A stretch of DNA of 26,147 bases from Cellvibrionales bacterium UBA5860 (GCA_002431545.1 DJFY01000089.1:8950-35096); one strand, 5' to 3'. Counted from the stretch's first letter, positions 1 to 9,481 are shown. Translations and numbers: made by a program. The notes: generated by a model not told the origin, from the letters alone.

Positions 1-1016
<1,016 letters not shown>

Positions 1017-1047
1017 TTCAATATGTTAGTTTGAAAATCTTGAGTGG

Positions 1048-1076
1048 ATTATCGAACCATTCCGGCGACAAACCAA
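1048..1076 (-). promoter_or_regulatory. Probable ppsA promoter
   Basis: Reading leftward there is TTGGTT (1076-1071), a 17-base spacer, and GATAAT (1053-1048). This would start transcription near 1041 and give a leader of about 25 bases before the ppsA ATG. The -10 matches consensus at 5 of 6 positions and the -35 at 3 of 6. Position and spacing are good; there is no experimental support. Confidence 0.45.
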
Positions 1077-1120
1077 GCCTGAGTGGCAGCAGCGGGCTTC
1101 TTAACGATAGGCGAGCACCC

Positions 1121-1942
1121 ATGAAACGAACAGTCTTCATTGTCTCCGATGGCACCGGCATCACCGCGGAAACTGTGGGCCGTGCCCTGCTCTCTCATTT
1201 TGCCTACGCGATCGATTTTCAGTACACCACTGTGCCTTATGTCGATACCGTCGAAAAGGCCCAAAGGCTGAGGGCGCGGATCGACGCCGCTGCAGCGCTC
1301 ACCGACGCCCAACCACTGGTGATCAGCACCATCGTCAATGCTGAGGTCCGTGAGACCATTTTTGCTTCGCAAAGCTTCCATGTGGATGTTCTATCCACGT
1401 TCCTGACACCCCTTGAACAAGAGCTGGCAACACCTTCTTCGCTGCAAGTGGGCAAACACCAATCGATCGCTCAGGACATCCACTACCAAGTGCGCATCAA
1501 CGCGGTGCACTTTGCTCTGGAAAACGACGACGGCGCTCGGGTGCGCGATTATGACGCGGCCGACGTGATCCTGGTCGGTGTGTCACGTTGCGGGAAAACT
1601 CCCACCTGCCTTTATCTCGGCATGCAGTTCGGGATCAAAGCCGCCAACTACCCCATTACAGAAGACGATCTGCAAGAGTTGGTCCTGCCAGAGCCCTTAA
1701 GAAACCAGCGCACCAAACTGTATGGCCTTACCATTGAGCCGGACCACTTGGCTGCCATTCGCACTGAACGCCGCCCCGGGAGTCAATATGCGTCGCTTCG
1801 CCAATGTGAAGAAGAGCTCCGCAATGCCGAGGCCATGTTTCGCCGCTTTGGTATTCCAGTAATCGACACGACGCACTACTCAGTCGAGGAGATTTCGACC
1901 CGGATACTGAACGATATGCAACTTGAGCGCCGGGTACACTGA
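1121..1942 (+). CDS. ppsR: PEP synthase regulatory protein (kinase/pyrophosphorylase, DUF299)
   Basis: This bifunctional enzyme inactivates PEP synthase by ADP-dependent threonine phosphorylation and reactivates it by phosphate-dependent pyrophosphorolysis. The 273-residue product opens MKRTVFIVSDGTGITAETVG, the typical start of the family, and has the P-loop GVSRCGKT at about residues 153-160 followed by LYLGMQFGIKAANYP. An in-frame upstream extension to 1031 exists, but homologues begin at MKRTVF, so the ATG at 1121 is chosen; the ribosome site before it is weak. It is divergent from ppsA across about 100 bases, the usual arrangement of this regulator-target pair. Length and motifs are complete. 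Confidence 0.95.
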   Translation: MKRTVFIVSDGTGITAETVGRALLSHFAYAIDFQYTTVPYVDTVEKAQRLRARIDAAAALTDAQPLVISTIVNAEVRETIFASQSFHVDVLSTFLTPLEQELATPSSLQVGKHQSIAQDIHYQVRINAVHFALENDDGARVRDYDAADVILVGVSRCGKTPTCLYLGMQFGIKAANYPITEDDLQELVLPEPLRNQRTKLYGLTIEPDHLAAIRTERRPGSQYASLRQCEEELRNAEAMFRRFGIPVIDTTHYSVEEISTRILNDMQLERRVH

Positions 1943-1956
1943 GTTGCCGCCAACGC

Positions 1957-1985
1957 TCGCCCGGCCCAAACCTTGGACCGGGCGA
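1957..1985. terminator. Hairpin between converging ppsR and prpD
   Basis: TCGCCCGG (1957-1964) pairs perfectly with CCGGGCGA (1978-1985) across a 13-base loop, inside the 60-base gap between the converging ends of ppsR and prpD. Only a short T run (1986-1988) follows on the plus strand, so it is a plausible but not canonical intrinsic terminator. Confidence 0.4.
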
Positions 1986-2002
1986 TTTCGCCACCCCGGG
2001 GA

Positions 2003-3448
2003 CTAGATCACCAACAGGTCCATGAACGCATTGACTGGTGTGGCCTCAAGCGCCTTCCGGTCCTTGCAGAGGGCGTAAATACGCTCGCAGCGCTTGGCCG
2101 GAAAACGCGTGGCCAGGTTGCTACGGAATTTTTCTTCGAGCAAGGGAATGCCGTCAGCACGGCGGCGGCGGTGGCCAATGGGGTACTCCACCGCAACCTT
2201 CTCAGTTGAGCTGCCGTCCTTGAAGAACACTTGCATCGCATTGGCAATGGAGCGCTTATCCGGTTCGTGGTACTCGCGGCTGTAGCGCTCGTCCTCCTCC
2301 ACGACCATTTTCGCGCGCAGCGCGTCGATGCGGGGGTCTGCCGCGACATCGTCTTCATAGTGCTCCGCAGTGAGGTTGCCAAAAATCAAACCGATGGCCG
2401 CCATGTACTGCAAACAGTGGTCGCGGTCCGCGGGGTTATTGAGCGCTCCGGACTTCGAAATGATACGAATGGCCGACTCGTGGGTGGTCATCACGACGCG
2501 GTCAATTTGGTCGAGCCGGTCCTTGACTTCCGCATGCAGCTTCACGGCAGCTTCAACCGCGGTCTGAGCGTGAAATTCCGCGGGAAATGAAATCTTGAAC
2601 AGCACGTTCTCCATGACATAGGAACCGAAATCCCGCTGAAACTTGAATTGCTGGCCCTTGAACAACACATCGTAGAAGCCCCACTTCGGTGCACTCAACG
2701 CGCCTGGGTACCCCATCTCGCCAGTTTGGCTGATCAGCGCGAGCCGCACGGCACGGCTGGTTGCGTCTCCGGCTGCCCAAGATTTGCGCGATCCCGCGTT
2801 GGGTGCGTGCCGATACGTGCGCAGGGCCTGACCGTCGACCCAAGCCTGAGACACCGCATTGATGATTTGCTCTCGGTCCAGGCCAAGCAGTTGGGCCACA
2901 ACGGCAGTCGAGGCGACCTTAACCAGCACCACATGGTCGAGCCCGACACGATTGAAGCTGTTCTCAAGCGCCAGCACACCTTGGATTTCATGGGCCTTGA
3001 TCATCGCCGTCAACACGTCGCGCATGGTCAACGGATCAAGCCCGGCCGCCAGGTTCCGTTGGCTCAGGTAGTCCGCTACCGCCAGGATGCCGCCAAGGTT
3101 GTCCGAGGGGTGACCCCATTCAGCAGCCAGCCAGGTGTCGTTGTAGTCCAGCCAGCGGATGATGCAGCCGATGTCCCAGGCGGCTTTGACAGGGTCCAGC
3201 ACCAATTGGGTGCCGGGCACCCGTGCGCCGTTCGGCACCACTGTGCCTGGCACGATGGGGCCAAGGTGCTTGGTGCATTCGGGGAAGCGCAGTGCAAGCA
3301 ATCCACAGCCGAGGGTGTCCATCAAACAGTTGCGGGCCGTGTCGAAGGCTTCGTCACTGGATATCTCGTAGTCCAACACGTAATCGACGATTTTTACGAG
3401 CTCGGGATCGGGATCGGGACGTACATTGGCCTCAACGTTGGCGCTCAT
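2003..3448 (-). CDS. prpD: 2-Methylcitrate dehydratase
   Basis: PrpD dehydrates 2-methylcitrate to 2-methyl-cis-aconitate in the methylcitrate cycle, which oxidises propionyl-CoA in the cytoplasm. The 481-residue product matches the MmgE/PrpD family in length and sequence: FDTARNCLMDTLGCGLLAL near residue 40, WLDYNDTWLAAEWGHPSDN near residue 100, the AAGDATSRAVRLA segment in the middle, and KISFPAEFHAQTAVEAA at about two thirds. AAAGGA lies nine bases before the ATG at 3448. It is the last gene of prpBCD, 56 bases after prpC. No acnD or prpF is present in the window, so this is the PrpD-type rather than the AcnD/PrpF-type pathway. It converges on ppsR. Confidence 0.95.
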   Translation of the reverse strand: MSANVEANVRPDPDPELVKIVDYVLDYEISSDEAFDTARNCLMDTLGCGLLALRFPECTKHLGPIVPGTVVPNGARVPGTQLVLDPVKAAWDIGCIIRWLDYNDTWLAAEWGHPSDNLGGILAVADYLSQRNLAAGLDPLTMRDVLTAMIKAHEIQGVLALENSFNRVGLDHVVLVKVASTAVVAQLLGLDREQIINAVSQAWVDGQALRTYRHAPNAGSRKSWAAGDATSRAVRLALISQTGEMGYPGALSAPKWGFYDVLFKGQQFKFQRDFGSYVMENVLFKISFPAEFHAQTAVEAAVKLHAEVKDRLDQIDRVVMTTHESAIRIISKSGALNNPADRDHCLQYMAAIGLIFGNLTAEHYEDDVAADPRIDALRAKMVVEEDERYSREYHEPDKRSIANAMQVFFKDGSSTEKVAVEYPIGHRRRRADGIPLLEEKFRSNLATRFPAKRCERIYALCKDRKALEATPVNAFMDLLVI

Positions 3449-3504
3449 GGATGGTTTTCCTTTCTACAAACAGTGGTGGAAGTGGTGCATGCAACTGGCA
3501 GCGG

Positions 3505-4635
3505 TCAGTGCCGATCGTCGATGTCGACCCAGTCGGCGGTTTCAGGGCCGACATACTCGGCACTCGGCCGGATAATCCGGTTGTTCGCGCGTTGCTCCAA
3601 CACATGGGCGCACCAACCGCTGACCCGACTCATGACGAAGATCGGCGTGAACAGTTTGGTGGGGATGCCAAGAAAGTGATAAGCAGAAGCATGGTAGAAG
3701 TCCGCATTGGGAAACAGGCGCTTTTCATCCCATAGCAGCTTCTCAATGGCTTCAGAAACCGGGAACAGGACCTTGTCCCCCACTTCGGCCCCCAGTTTGC
3801 GCGCCCATTCTTTGATGATCGCATTGCGCGGGTCGGACTCACGGTAAATGGCATGGCCAAAACCCATTACTTTCTCTTTGTTGTTCAACAGGTTGCGCAC
3901 CGCGGCGACGGCCTCCTCGGCACTTTGGTAGCGCTCGATCATTTCCATGGCCGCTTCGTTGGCTCCACCATGCAAGGGGCCCCGCAGCGAACCAATGGCA
4001 CCCGTGACGCAGGAGTGGATGTCCGAAAGGGTTGAGGCGCAAACTCGGGCGGTGAACGTCGAGGCATTGAACTCATGCTCTGCGTACAGGATGAGCGACA
4101 CATCCATCACACGCTGGTGGGTGGCGCTCGGCGCTTCACCATGGAGCAGGTGCAAAAAGTGCCCTGCAATGCTGGCATCGTCGGTTTCGACGTCGATTCG
4201 CTCCCCGTCGTGGCTGAAGCGGTACCAATAGCAGATGATGGAGGGAAAGGACGCCAGCATCCGGTCAATCGAATCCTGTGCCTCAGAGAAATCCCGCTCC
4301 GTCTCTAGGTTTCCCAGCATGGAGCAGCCAGTGCGCATCACGTCCATGGGATGGGCATCCCTGGGAATCAACTCGAGGGTGGCGCGCAAGGCATCCGGCA
4401 GGCCCCGCATGCCGCGCAAGCGGGCCTGGTAGGCGTCAAGTTCGGCACGATTCGGCAGGTGGCCGTAAACCAACAGGTGCGCCACTTCCTCGAAGCCTGC
4501 TTTTTCCGCCAAGACCTCAATGGGCAACCCACGGTACGTCAATCCGGACCCAGTTTTGCCTACGGTGCAAAGCGCAGTTTCTCCTGCAACTTGACCGCGC
4601 AACCCTGCGCCTCCCAAAGGTTTTTTATCGCTCAT
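3505..4635 (-). CDS. prpC: 2-Methylcitrate synthase
   Basis: PrpC condenses propionyl-CoA with oxaloacetate to 2-methylcitrate. The 376-residue protein has the short citrate-synthase-family length. Histidines at the expected active-site motifs are LHGGANEAAMEMI (His222) and GFGHAIYRESDPRN (His261), and the region FYHASAYHFLGIP follows near the C-terminus. A good ribosome site (AGGAG, eight bases before the ATG) sits inside the end of prpB. The start codon overlaps the prpB stop as ATGA (4635-4632), so translation is probably coupled. Citrate synthase proper is the alternative, but the operon partners and the compact length favour the methylcitrate enzyme. Confidence 0.95.
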   Translation of the reverse strand: MSDKKPLGGAGLRGQVAGETALCTVGKTGSGLTYRGLPIEVLAEKAGFEEVAHLLVYGHLPNRAELDAYQARLRGMRGLPDALRATLELIPRDAHPMDVMRTGCSMLGNLETERDFSEAQDSIDRMLASFPSIICYWYRFSHDGERIDVETDDASIAGHFLHLLHGEAPSATHQRVMDVSLILYAEHEFNASTFTARVCASTLSDIHSCVTGAIGSLRGPLHGGANEAAMEMIERYQSAEEAVAAVRNLLNNKEKVMGFGHAIYRESDPRNAIIKEWARKLGAEVGDKVLFPVSEAIEKLLWDEKRLFPNADFYHASAYHFLGIPTKLFTPIFVMSRVSGWCAHVLEQRANNRIIRPSAEYVGPETADWVDIDDRH

Positions 4636-5522
4636 TGCTGCGACTCCTGCTCAAAGAGCTCATCCAGTTTCTGCTCGTATTCGTGGTAACCCAAGAAGTC
4701 GTAAAGCTCCATCCGGGTTTGCATCCTTGACACAACTGAGGCCTGGGTGCCGTGCTCATGGATGCTCCGGTACACACTGAGCGCCGCCTGGTTCATGGCA
4801 CGGAAGGCGCTGAGGGGGTACAACACCATGGCAACCCCCGCATCGCTCAACTCTGCCTTGGAGAACAGGGGTGTTTGCCCAAACTCAGTGATGTTGGCGA
4901 GCACCGGCACACCAACGGCCTTGACGAAGGTTTCGTACTGTTCAAGGGTGGTCATGGCTTCAGGGAAGATCGCGTCAGCTCCGGCCTCGACGCAGGCCTC
5001 TGCTCGTTCCACCGCCGCTGCCATGCCCTCCACAGCGAGCGCGTCCGTTCGCGCCATGATCAAGAAGTCCGCGTCGGTACGAGCATCCACCGCCGCCTTG
5101 ACCCGGTCAACCATTTCGCTCTGGCTGACAATCGCCTTGTTGGGTCGGTGCCCGCAACGCTTGGCGGCGACCTGGTCTTCAAGGTGGACGGCAGCCGCGC
5201 CAGCGCGAATCATCTCGCGGATCGTGCGGGCGATGTTGAATGCGCCACCCCAGCCCGTGTCAATGTCGACCAGCAGTGGCAGCTCCGTTGCGGCAGTGAT
5301 TCGCGCCACATCCGTCAACACGTCGTTGAGGGTGGTGATACCGAGGTCTGGGAGTCCGTAGGACGCATTGGCCACACCGCCGCCGGAAAGGTAGATGGCC
5401 TGATGGCCCACCCGCTCGGCCATCATTGCGCAATACGCGTTGATGGTGCCGACCACCTGCAGCGGTCGTTCAGTTTGTAGCGCTTGGCGAAATCGCGCGC
5501 CGGGGGAAGGGTTGGTGCTCAT
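4632..5522 (-). CDS. prpB: 2-Methylisocitrate lyase
   Basis: PrpB cleaves 2-methylisocitrate to pyruvate and succinate, the last step of the methylcitrate cycle. The 296-residue product belongs to the isocitrate lyase/PEP mutase superfamily. VDIDTGWGG (about 85-93) holds the metal-binding aspartates and KRCGHRPNK (about 121-129) is the catalytic-cysteine loop typical of PrpB. GAGGA is seven bases before the ATG at 5522. It is the first gene of prpBCD, divergent from pabB across 285 bases. No PrpR-like regulator lies next to the operon in this window, so its control is not visible here. Confidence 0.95.
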   Translation of the reverse strand: MSTNPSPGARFRQALQTERPLQVVGTINAYCAMMAERVGHQAIYLSGGGVANASYGLPDLGITTLNDVLTDVARITAATELPLLVDIDTGWGGAFNIARTIREMIRAGAAAVHLEDQVAAKRCGHRPNKAIVSQSEMVDRVKAAVDARTDADFLIMARTDALAVEGMAAAVERAEACVEAGADAIFPEAMTTLEQYETFVKAVGVPVLANITEFGQTPLFSKAELSDAGVAMVLYPLSAFRAMNQAALSVYRSIHEHGTQASVVSRMQTRMELYDFLGYHEYEQKLDELFEQESQQ

Positions 5523-5778
5523 GGGTGAGTCCTCGTCGCGTCCTAACGGCAGCCGCGGCCTGCGAACTCAAGCGCTCGGGTGCCGGACCAGGCTGTCCTT
5601 GGGCGCCGAGTCCAGGCGCATGCACCATGGCTCTGTGTGAGGGATAAAATGATCGAACAACCGCACCACGGCTGAAGCACCGGGGATCTCAGCGACCGAA
5701 TTTGGTGCCGGGACTCTAAAGACTCCCCCAGACCAAGTCAAATCATGTGGCGGCCCGGGGCGCCAGCGGCCGCAACGG

Positions 5779-5801
5779 TTCTCGTAGGTTTCTCGTAGAA
5801 T
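5779..5801 (+). promoter_or_regulatory. Possible pabB promoter with tandem repeat
   Basis: TTCTCGTAG occurs at 5779-5787 and again at 5790-5798, an 11-base period or about one helical turn. The second copy runs into TAGAAT (5796-5801), a good -10 box, whose start point would fall about on the pabB ATG at 5808. No convincing -35 is seen. The remainder of the 285-base gap back to prpB (5523-5778) shows no feature I can support; it must contain the prp promoter. Confidence 0.3.
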
Positions 5802-5807
5802 GGCGCC

Positions 5808-7211
5808 ATGCGCGACGCCCCCCTCCAGTTCCCGGTGCCCTACGTTGAGGACGCAGCCCAAAGGTTCGCCGCCCTGCGGCCATTGGGGGATGCAATCTGG
5901 CTCGACAGCAACCGCAGTCGCCAAGCCCAGGGGGCGTACGACATCATCTCCGCGGCACCGACTGTGGTCCTGACTGCATCCTCCGACCAGGGCTGCATGC
6001 GCACAGCGAACGGACGCGATGAAACCCTGGCTTGCGGTTTTCTAGAAGCCCTGCGCGAGGAACTCGCGCCTTGGAGCCAACCTGCAACCGGGCCAGCCTC
6101 TGGTGGTGCGCTTGGCTATTTTGGCTACGACATCGCCCGACCCTGGTTTGGGCTGCCGAGCCCCGTACAGGGCGACACAGGCATTCCTCAGGCGCGCGTC
6201 GGGGTGTACGAGTGGTTGTTGGTTCACGACCACCAACGCCGTGAGGCGCAGGTGCGCATTCACCCCAAGTGCAGGGACAGCCTGCGTGTGTGGCTGCGCG
6301 AATGGGCCCGCCAGCTCGAGGCGCCGCAAACCGGTGGCGAGCCGCCAGCGTTTCGTTTGATCACTCCCTGGACCGCGCGGACCAGCCCCACGGAATACCA
6401 CAGCCAGTTTGACCGCATACAGCAGTACATTCGAGCGGGCGACTGCTATCAAGTGAACCTCGCTCAGCGCTTTGACGCCCGCTATCGCGGCGACCCCTTC
6501 GAGGCCTACCTGCGCCTGCGTGCCCAGAGTCCGGCGCCCTATTCCGCCTTCATCGAACTGCCGGAGGGCGCAATACTGAGCCTTTCTCCAGAGCAGTTTT
6601 TGCAGGTCGAAGACCGCACCATCAGCACCCGTCCGATCAAGGGCACCCGCCCACGGAACGGCGACCCTCTTGAGGATCATCGGCTCGCCAAGGCGCTGCT
6701 GCACAGCACCAAGGACCGCGCCGAAAACCTAATGATCGTTGACTTGCTCAGGAATGACATCGGACGCTGCGCTGTGCCCGGATCGGTACAGGTGCCGTCC
6801 CTGTTCGAACTGCAATCCTTCGCCAATGTGCACCACTTGGTGAGCACCGTGGTGGGCACCCTGGCAGCCAAGCACACGCCGCTGGATCTGTTGCGTGCCT
6901 GCCTGCCGGGCGGCTCGATCACTGGCGCCCCCAAACAGCGGGCAATGGAAATCATCAACGAACTGGAGCCCTATGCCAGAAGCCTGTATTGCGGCACGAT
7001 TGGCATGGTTGATTTCACCGGCGGCATGCGGACCAACATTGCCATCCGCACCTTAGTCTGCAACCAGGGTCAGGCCCACCTCTGGGGCGGTGGAGGCATC
7101 GTCGCGGACTCTGATGTCGCCCTAGAATACGAAGAGTCCTTTGCTAAGATACGCAACCTGATGGACGCACTGGGTTCACCCCAGTGCGCCTCCACCCATG
7201 CGCCCCCTTGA
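5808..7211 (+). CDS. pabB: Aminodeoxychorismate synthase component I
   Basis: PabB turns chorismate plus ammonia, supplied by a PabA glutaminase not encoded here, into 4-amino-4-deoxychorismate for folate synthesis. The 467-residue protein has the anthranilate synthase I N-terminal domain and the chorismate-binding C-terminal domain. RPIKGTRPR carries Lys278, the PabB-type catalytic lysine; TrpE enzymes have alanine there, which separates the two. Further chorismate-site motifs are NLMIVDLLRNDIGR, PGGSITGAPKQRAMEII and GGGIVADSD. No Shine-Dalgarno is visible before the ATG at 5808 (see the promoter entry). Its end overlaps an alternative GTG start of the Nudix gene, suggesting co-transcription. 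Confidence 0.93.
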   Translation: MRDAPLQFPVPYVEDAAQRFAALRPLGDAIWLDSNRSRQAQGAYDIISAAPTVVLTASSDQGCMRTANGRDETLACGFLEALREELAPWSQPATGPASGGALGYFGYDIARPWFGLPSPVQGDTGIPQARVGVYEWLLVHDHQRREAQVRIHPKCRDSLRVWLREWARQLEAPQTGGEPPAFRLITPWTARTSPTEYHSQFDRIQQYIRAGDCYQVNLAQRFDARYRGDPFEAYLRLRAQSPAPYSAFIELPEGAILSLSPEQFLQVEDRTISTRPIKGTRPRNGDPLEDHRLAKALLHSTKDRAENLMIVDLLRNDIGRCAVPGSVQVPSLFELQSFANVHHLVSTVVGTLAAKHTPLDLLRACLPGGSITGAPKQRAMEIINELEPYARSLYCGTIGMVDFTGGMRTNIAIRTLVCNQGQAHLWGGGGIVADSDVALEYEESFAKIRNLMDALGSPQCASTHAPP

Positions 7212-7246
7212 GTCGAGCGCAGCTTTGCCACCGGGTTGAGTCGCCG

Positions 7247-7891
7247 ATGCCACCGGAGTCACCGCCACAGGGCCTGGGCCTGCCCTCGCTGTCACCGACG
7301 CCCACTTCCTTGTGCGCGCACTTTGCCCGCGCGACCGAGGCCCCAGCGGCCAATCGAATGGCGCCACCGGTGGCACCGCACCACAGGCGGCTGGATTCGG
7401 CGGTGCTGGTACCCATCGTCCAGCGCCCGGAAGAACTGCGCATCCTGCTCACCTGGCGCGCCCAACACCTACGCAGCCACGCGGGACAAATGTGCTTTCC
7501 TGGCGGCCGGGCAGACCCTGAAGACACGAGCCTAGAACACACTGCGCTGCGCGAGACGCAAGAAGAGGTCGGAATCGCCGCGCAAGACGTGCAAATCCTC
7601 GGCCGGCTCGGGCACTACGACACCCAGAGCGGATACCGCATCAATCCGGTCGTCGGACTGATCGAAGGCTCTGTGTCACCCATTCCCAACCCCGGCGAAG
7701 TGGCCGCAGTGGTTGAGGCGCCGCTCAACTACTTCCTGGATTCGACTGTATACGAAGTCCACCATTGGGAACGCGATGGCCAGCGGGGCCAGTATTACGG
7801 GGTCCACTTCGACGGGTACTTCATCTGGGGCGCCACCGCGGCCATTTTGGTGGATCTCTACCACCAACTGGCTGCCCAAGCAGGCCCCTAG
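7247..7891 (+). CDS. nudL: Nudix hydrolase, CoA pyrophosphatase type
   Basis: This is a probable CoA/acyl-CoA diphosphatase of the YeaB/NudL group. With the ATG at 7247 the product is 214 residues. It shows LRSHAGQMCFPGGRAD (about 75-90), the extra signature of the CoA-specific branch, overlapping the Nudix box GGRADPEDTSLEHTALRE, completed by TQEEVGI, with all metal-binding glutamates in place. An in-frame GTG at 7184 would add 21 residues and overlap pabB by 28 bases, and an ATG at 7358 would remove the poorly conserved proline-rich N-terminus; neither start can be excluded. pabB-nudL adjacency on one strand suggests an operon. It converges on thrH with an 18-base gap. Confidence 0.85.
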   Translation: MPPESPPQGLGLPSLSPTPTSLCAHFARATEAPAANRMAPPVAPHHRRLDSAVLVPIVQRPEELRILLTWRAQHLRSHAGQMCFPGGRADPEDTSLEHTALRETQEEVGIAAQDVQILGRLGHYDTQSGYRINPVVGLIEGSVSPIPNPGEVAAVVEAPLNYFLDSTVYEVHHWERDGQRGQYYGVHFDGYFIWGATAAILVDLYHQLAAQAGP

Positions 7892-7909
7892 CAGCCAGGC
7901 GTTTCGCCT

Positions 7910-8521
7910 TCAGCCGAGGGCAGCACTCCGGTCTCGAATCAATCCAGCCAGCTCGGAATAGGCAGTGGCCGTCGGGAACTGCGGGAACTCAGCGATGACG
8001 TTATCGGGTGCGCGGAACAGGATCCCGGCATCGGCAGCCGTCAACATGGTGGTGTCGTTGTAGGAATCACCCGCTGCGATCACACGGTAGTTCAGGCCGT
8101 GCAGGGCCTCAACGGCATGGCGTTTAGGATCTTCCTGGCGCAACAGGTATCCGCTGACCTGGCCGTCGGATTCGACCTGAAGCCGGTGGCAGAACAGGGT
8201 TGGCCAACCGAGTTGACGCATGAAAGGGGTGGCGAACTCATAGAAGGTATCCGACAGGATCACCACCTGGTACTGCTCGCGCAACTCATCAAGAAAGGCC
8301 CGCGCGCCGTCGAGCGGCGACATGCCGGCAATTACGTTTTGGATGTCGGGCAATTTCAGGCCATGTTCCCTGAGCAGGCGCAACCGCTGGCGCATCAGGT
8401 CGTCGTAGACGGGAATGTCGCGGGTGGTCGCGCGCAACGCGTCGATCCCGGTGTGTTCTGCAAAACCGATCCAGATTTCCGGAATCAATACACCTTCTAA
8501 GTCCAAACAAACAACGTTCAC
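7910..8521 (-). CDS. thrH: Phosphoserine phosphatase / phosphoserine:homoserine phosphotransferase
   Basis: ThrH is a HAD-family enzyme first described in Pseudomonas. It removes phosphate from phosphoserine and can transfer it to homoserine, linking serine and threonine synthesis. The 203-residue product begins MNVVCLDLEGVLIPEIWIGF; its Asp7 is the phospho-acceptor and the DLEG motif is typical of ThrH rather than DxD. ILSDTFYEF and AAGDSYNDTTML are HAD motifs II/III and IV. The start is a GTG at 8521, supported by GGGAG seven bases upstream and by alignment with the Pseudomonas N-terminus. It is divergent from cysH. Confidence 0.95.
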   Translation of the reverse strand: MNVVCLDLEGVLIPEIWIGFAEHTGIDALRATTRDIPVYDDLMRQRLRLLREHGLKLPDIQNVIAGMSPLDGARAFLDELREQYQVVILSDTFYEFATPFMRQLGWPTLFCHRLQVESDGQVSGYLLRQEDPKRHAVEALHGLNYRVIAAGDSYNDTTMLTAADAGILFRAPDNVIAEFPQFPTATAYSELAGLIRDRSAALG

Positions 8522-8612
8522 GCATCACTCCCGGTTATACGGCCTGCTGGATTGACAGGCGGCGGAGCCTACAAATTGTGGCGATGGCGCGCAACCGCCC
8601 AGCCATCCTTTT

Positions 8613-8655
8613 ATTCTTTCAAAGAATATAAATAGAAAATATCAATATTTTTCTA
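8613..8655. promoter_or_regulatory. AT-rich double palindrome upstream of cysH
   Basis: A very AT-rich stretch in otherwise GC-rich DNA holds two adjacent inverted repeats. ATTCTTT-C-AAAGAAT (8613-8627) is perfect. TAGAAAATAT-CA-ATATTTTTCTA (8633-8655) is perfect except for one bulged base. It lies 60-100 bases before the cysH ATG and also upstream of thrH. CysB, encoded nearby, binds AT-rich partly palindromic DNA at sulfur-assimilation promoters, so a CysB operator is the likely meaning (inference). Confidence 0.5.
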
Positions 8656-8715
8656 TATATACTGCACCTGTTAGCGTTGGCTCCACCATCAACCCCCAAG
8701 TCGAGACTTTGGCCC

Positions 8716-9453
8716 ATGATCGTATCCGAGCACAATGTGCGCCACCAGGCAGCCAAACTCGCAGACAAGTCCCCAAAAGAAATCATCCGGACTGCCCTGG
8801 AACAGCACGATGCCATCGCGGTCTCGTTTAGCGGCGCCGAAGACGTGGTGGTCATCGATCTGGCGGTGAAAATTCGCCCTGATGTGCGGGTATTTACCTT
8901 GGATACGGGCCGCCTGCACGCCGAAACCTACGCCTACATCGAGCAGGTCCGCTCCCACTACAGCCTCAACCTCGAAGTCGCATTTCCTGATCCCTCCAGC
9001 GTGCAACGACTGGTGAACGAAAAAGGCCTGTTCAGCTTCTACCAAGATGGCCACCAGGAGTGTTGTGGAGTGCGGAAAATCGAACCGCTGCGTCGGCAAT
9101 TGTCCGGCCTTGATGCTTGGATCACCGGTCAGCGTAAAGACCAAAGCCCAAGCACACGCGCCCAGATCGACGTGGTGGAGGTCGACTCCAGCGTTTCTGC
9201 TGAGCACCCTTTGGTGAAATACAACCCCCTGGCCAACTGGTCGTCCGCCCGAGTCTGGGAGTACATCCGTCTGTTCGATGTGCCTTACAACCCACTCCAC
9301 GCCCAGGGCTTTGTGAGCATTGGGTGCCAACCCTGCACCCGGCCGGTGCTCCCACACCAGCACGAACGTGAAGGGCGGTGGTGGTGGGAAGAGTCGACCC
9401 AGAAAGAGTGCGGTCTACACGCAGTCAATCTCCCCAAGGCCGCGAACAGCTGA
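8716..9453 (+). CDS. cysH: Assimilatory adenylylsulfate (APS) reductase
   Basis: The enzyme reduces adenylylsulfate to sulfite with thioredoxin in cysteine biosynthesis. The 245-residue protein has SFSGAEDVV (about 37-45, the PP-loop), TLDTGRLHAET, and four cysteines for a 4Fe-4S cluster at QECCGVRK (116-117) and GCQPCTRP (204, 207), plus the catalytic KECGLH cysteine (232). The cluster cysteines mark APS specificity; E. coli-type PAPS reductase lacks them. The ATG at 8716 is preferred; an in-frame TTG at 8677 is an unlikely start, although the ribosome site before 8716 is weak. An AT-rich palindromic region upstream and cysB immediately downstream, converging, place it under sulfur control. 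Confidence 0.95.
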   Translation: MIVSEHNVRHQAAKLADKSPKEIIRTALEQHDAIAVSFSGAEDVVVIDLAVKIRPDVRVFTLDTGRLHAETYAYIEQVRSHYSLNLEVAFPDPSSVQRLVNEKGLFSFYQDGHQECCGVRKIEPLRRQLSGLDAWITGQRKDQSPSTRAQIDVVEVDSSVSAEHPLVKYNPLANWSSARVWEYIRLFDVPYNPLHAQGFVSIGCQPCTRPVLPHQHEREGRWWWEESTQKECGLHAVNLPKAANS

Positions 9454-9467
9454 GGCGAACTCAGCTG
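9447..9467. terminator. Hairpin between converging cysH and cysB
   Basis: CAGCTGAG (9447-9454) and CTCAGCTG (9460-9467) form a perfect 8-base stem with a five-base loop; the cysH stop codon TGA lies inside the left arm. It could end transcription from both sides of the 28-base gap. No T tract follows on either strand, so the role is uncertain. Confidence 0.45.
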
Positions 9468-9481
9468 CCGACCGCTCACCG

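Noticed and set aside
1031..1120. Thirty-residue N-terminal extension of PpsR
   Set aside because: It overlaps the divergent ppsA promoter, is not conserved in the family, and homologues start at the methionine coded at 1121.
2648..3679. Long rightward open frame (343 codons) opposite prpD and prpC
   Set aside because: It is antisense to two clearly conserved genes and reads as low-complexity, family-less sequence; GC-rich coding DNA often leaves such frames open on the other strand.
4752..5480. Rightward open frame (242 codons) opposite prpB
   Set aside because: It is antisense to the conserved PrpB sequence and has no family features.
6042..6704. Leftward open frame (220 codons) opposite pabB
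   Set aside because: It is a mirror of pabB coding sequence with no recognisable motifs.
8689..9363. Leftward open frame (224 codons) opposite cysH
   Set aside because: It mirrors the conserved cysH gene and its translation resembles no protein family.
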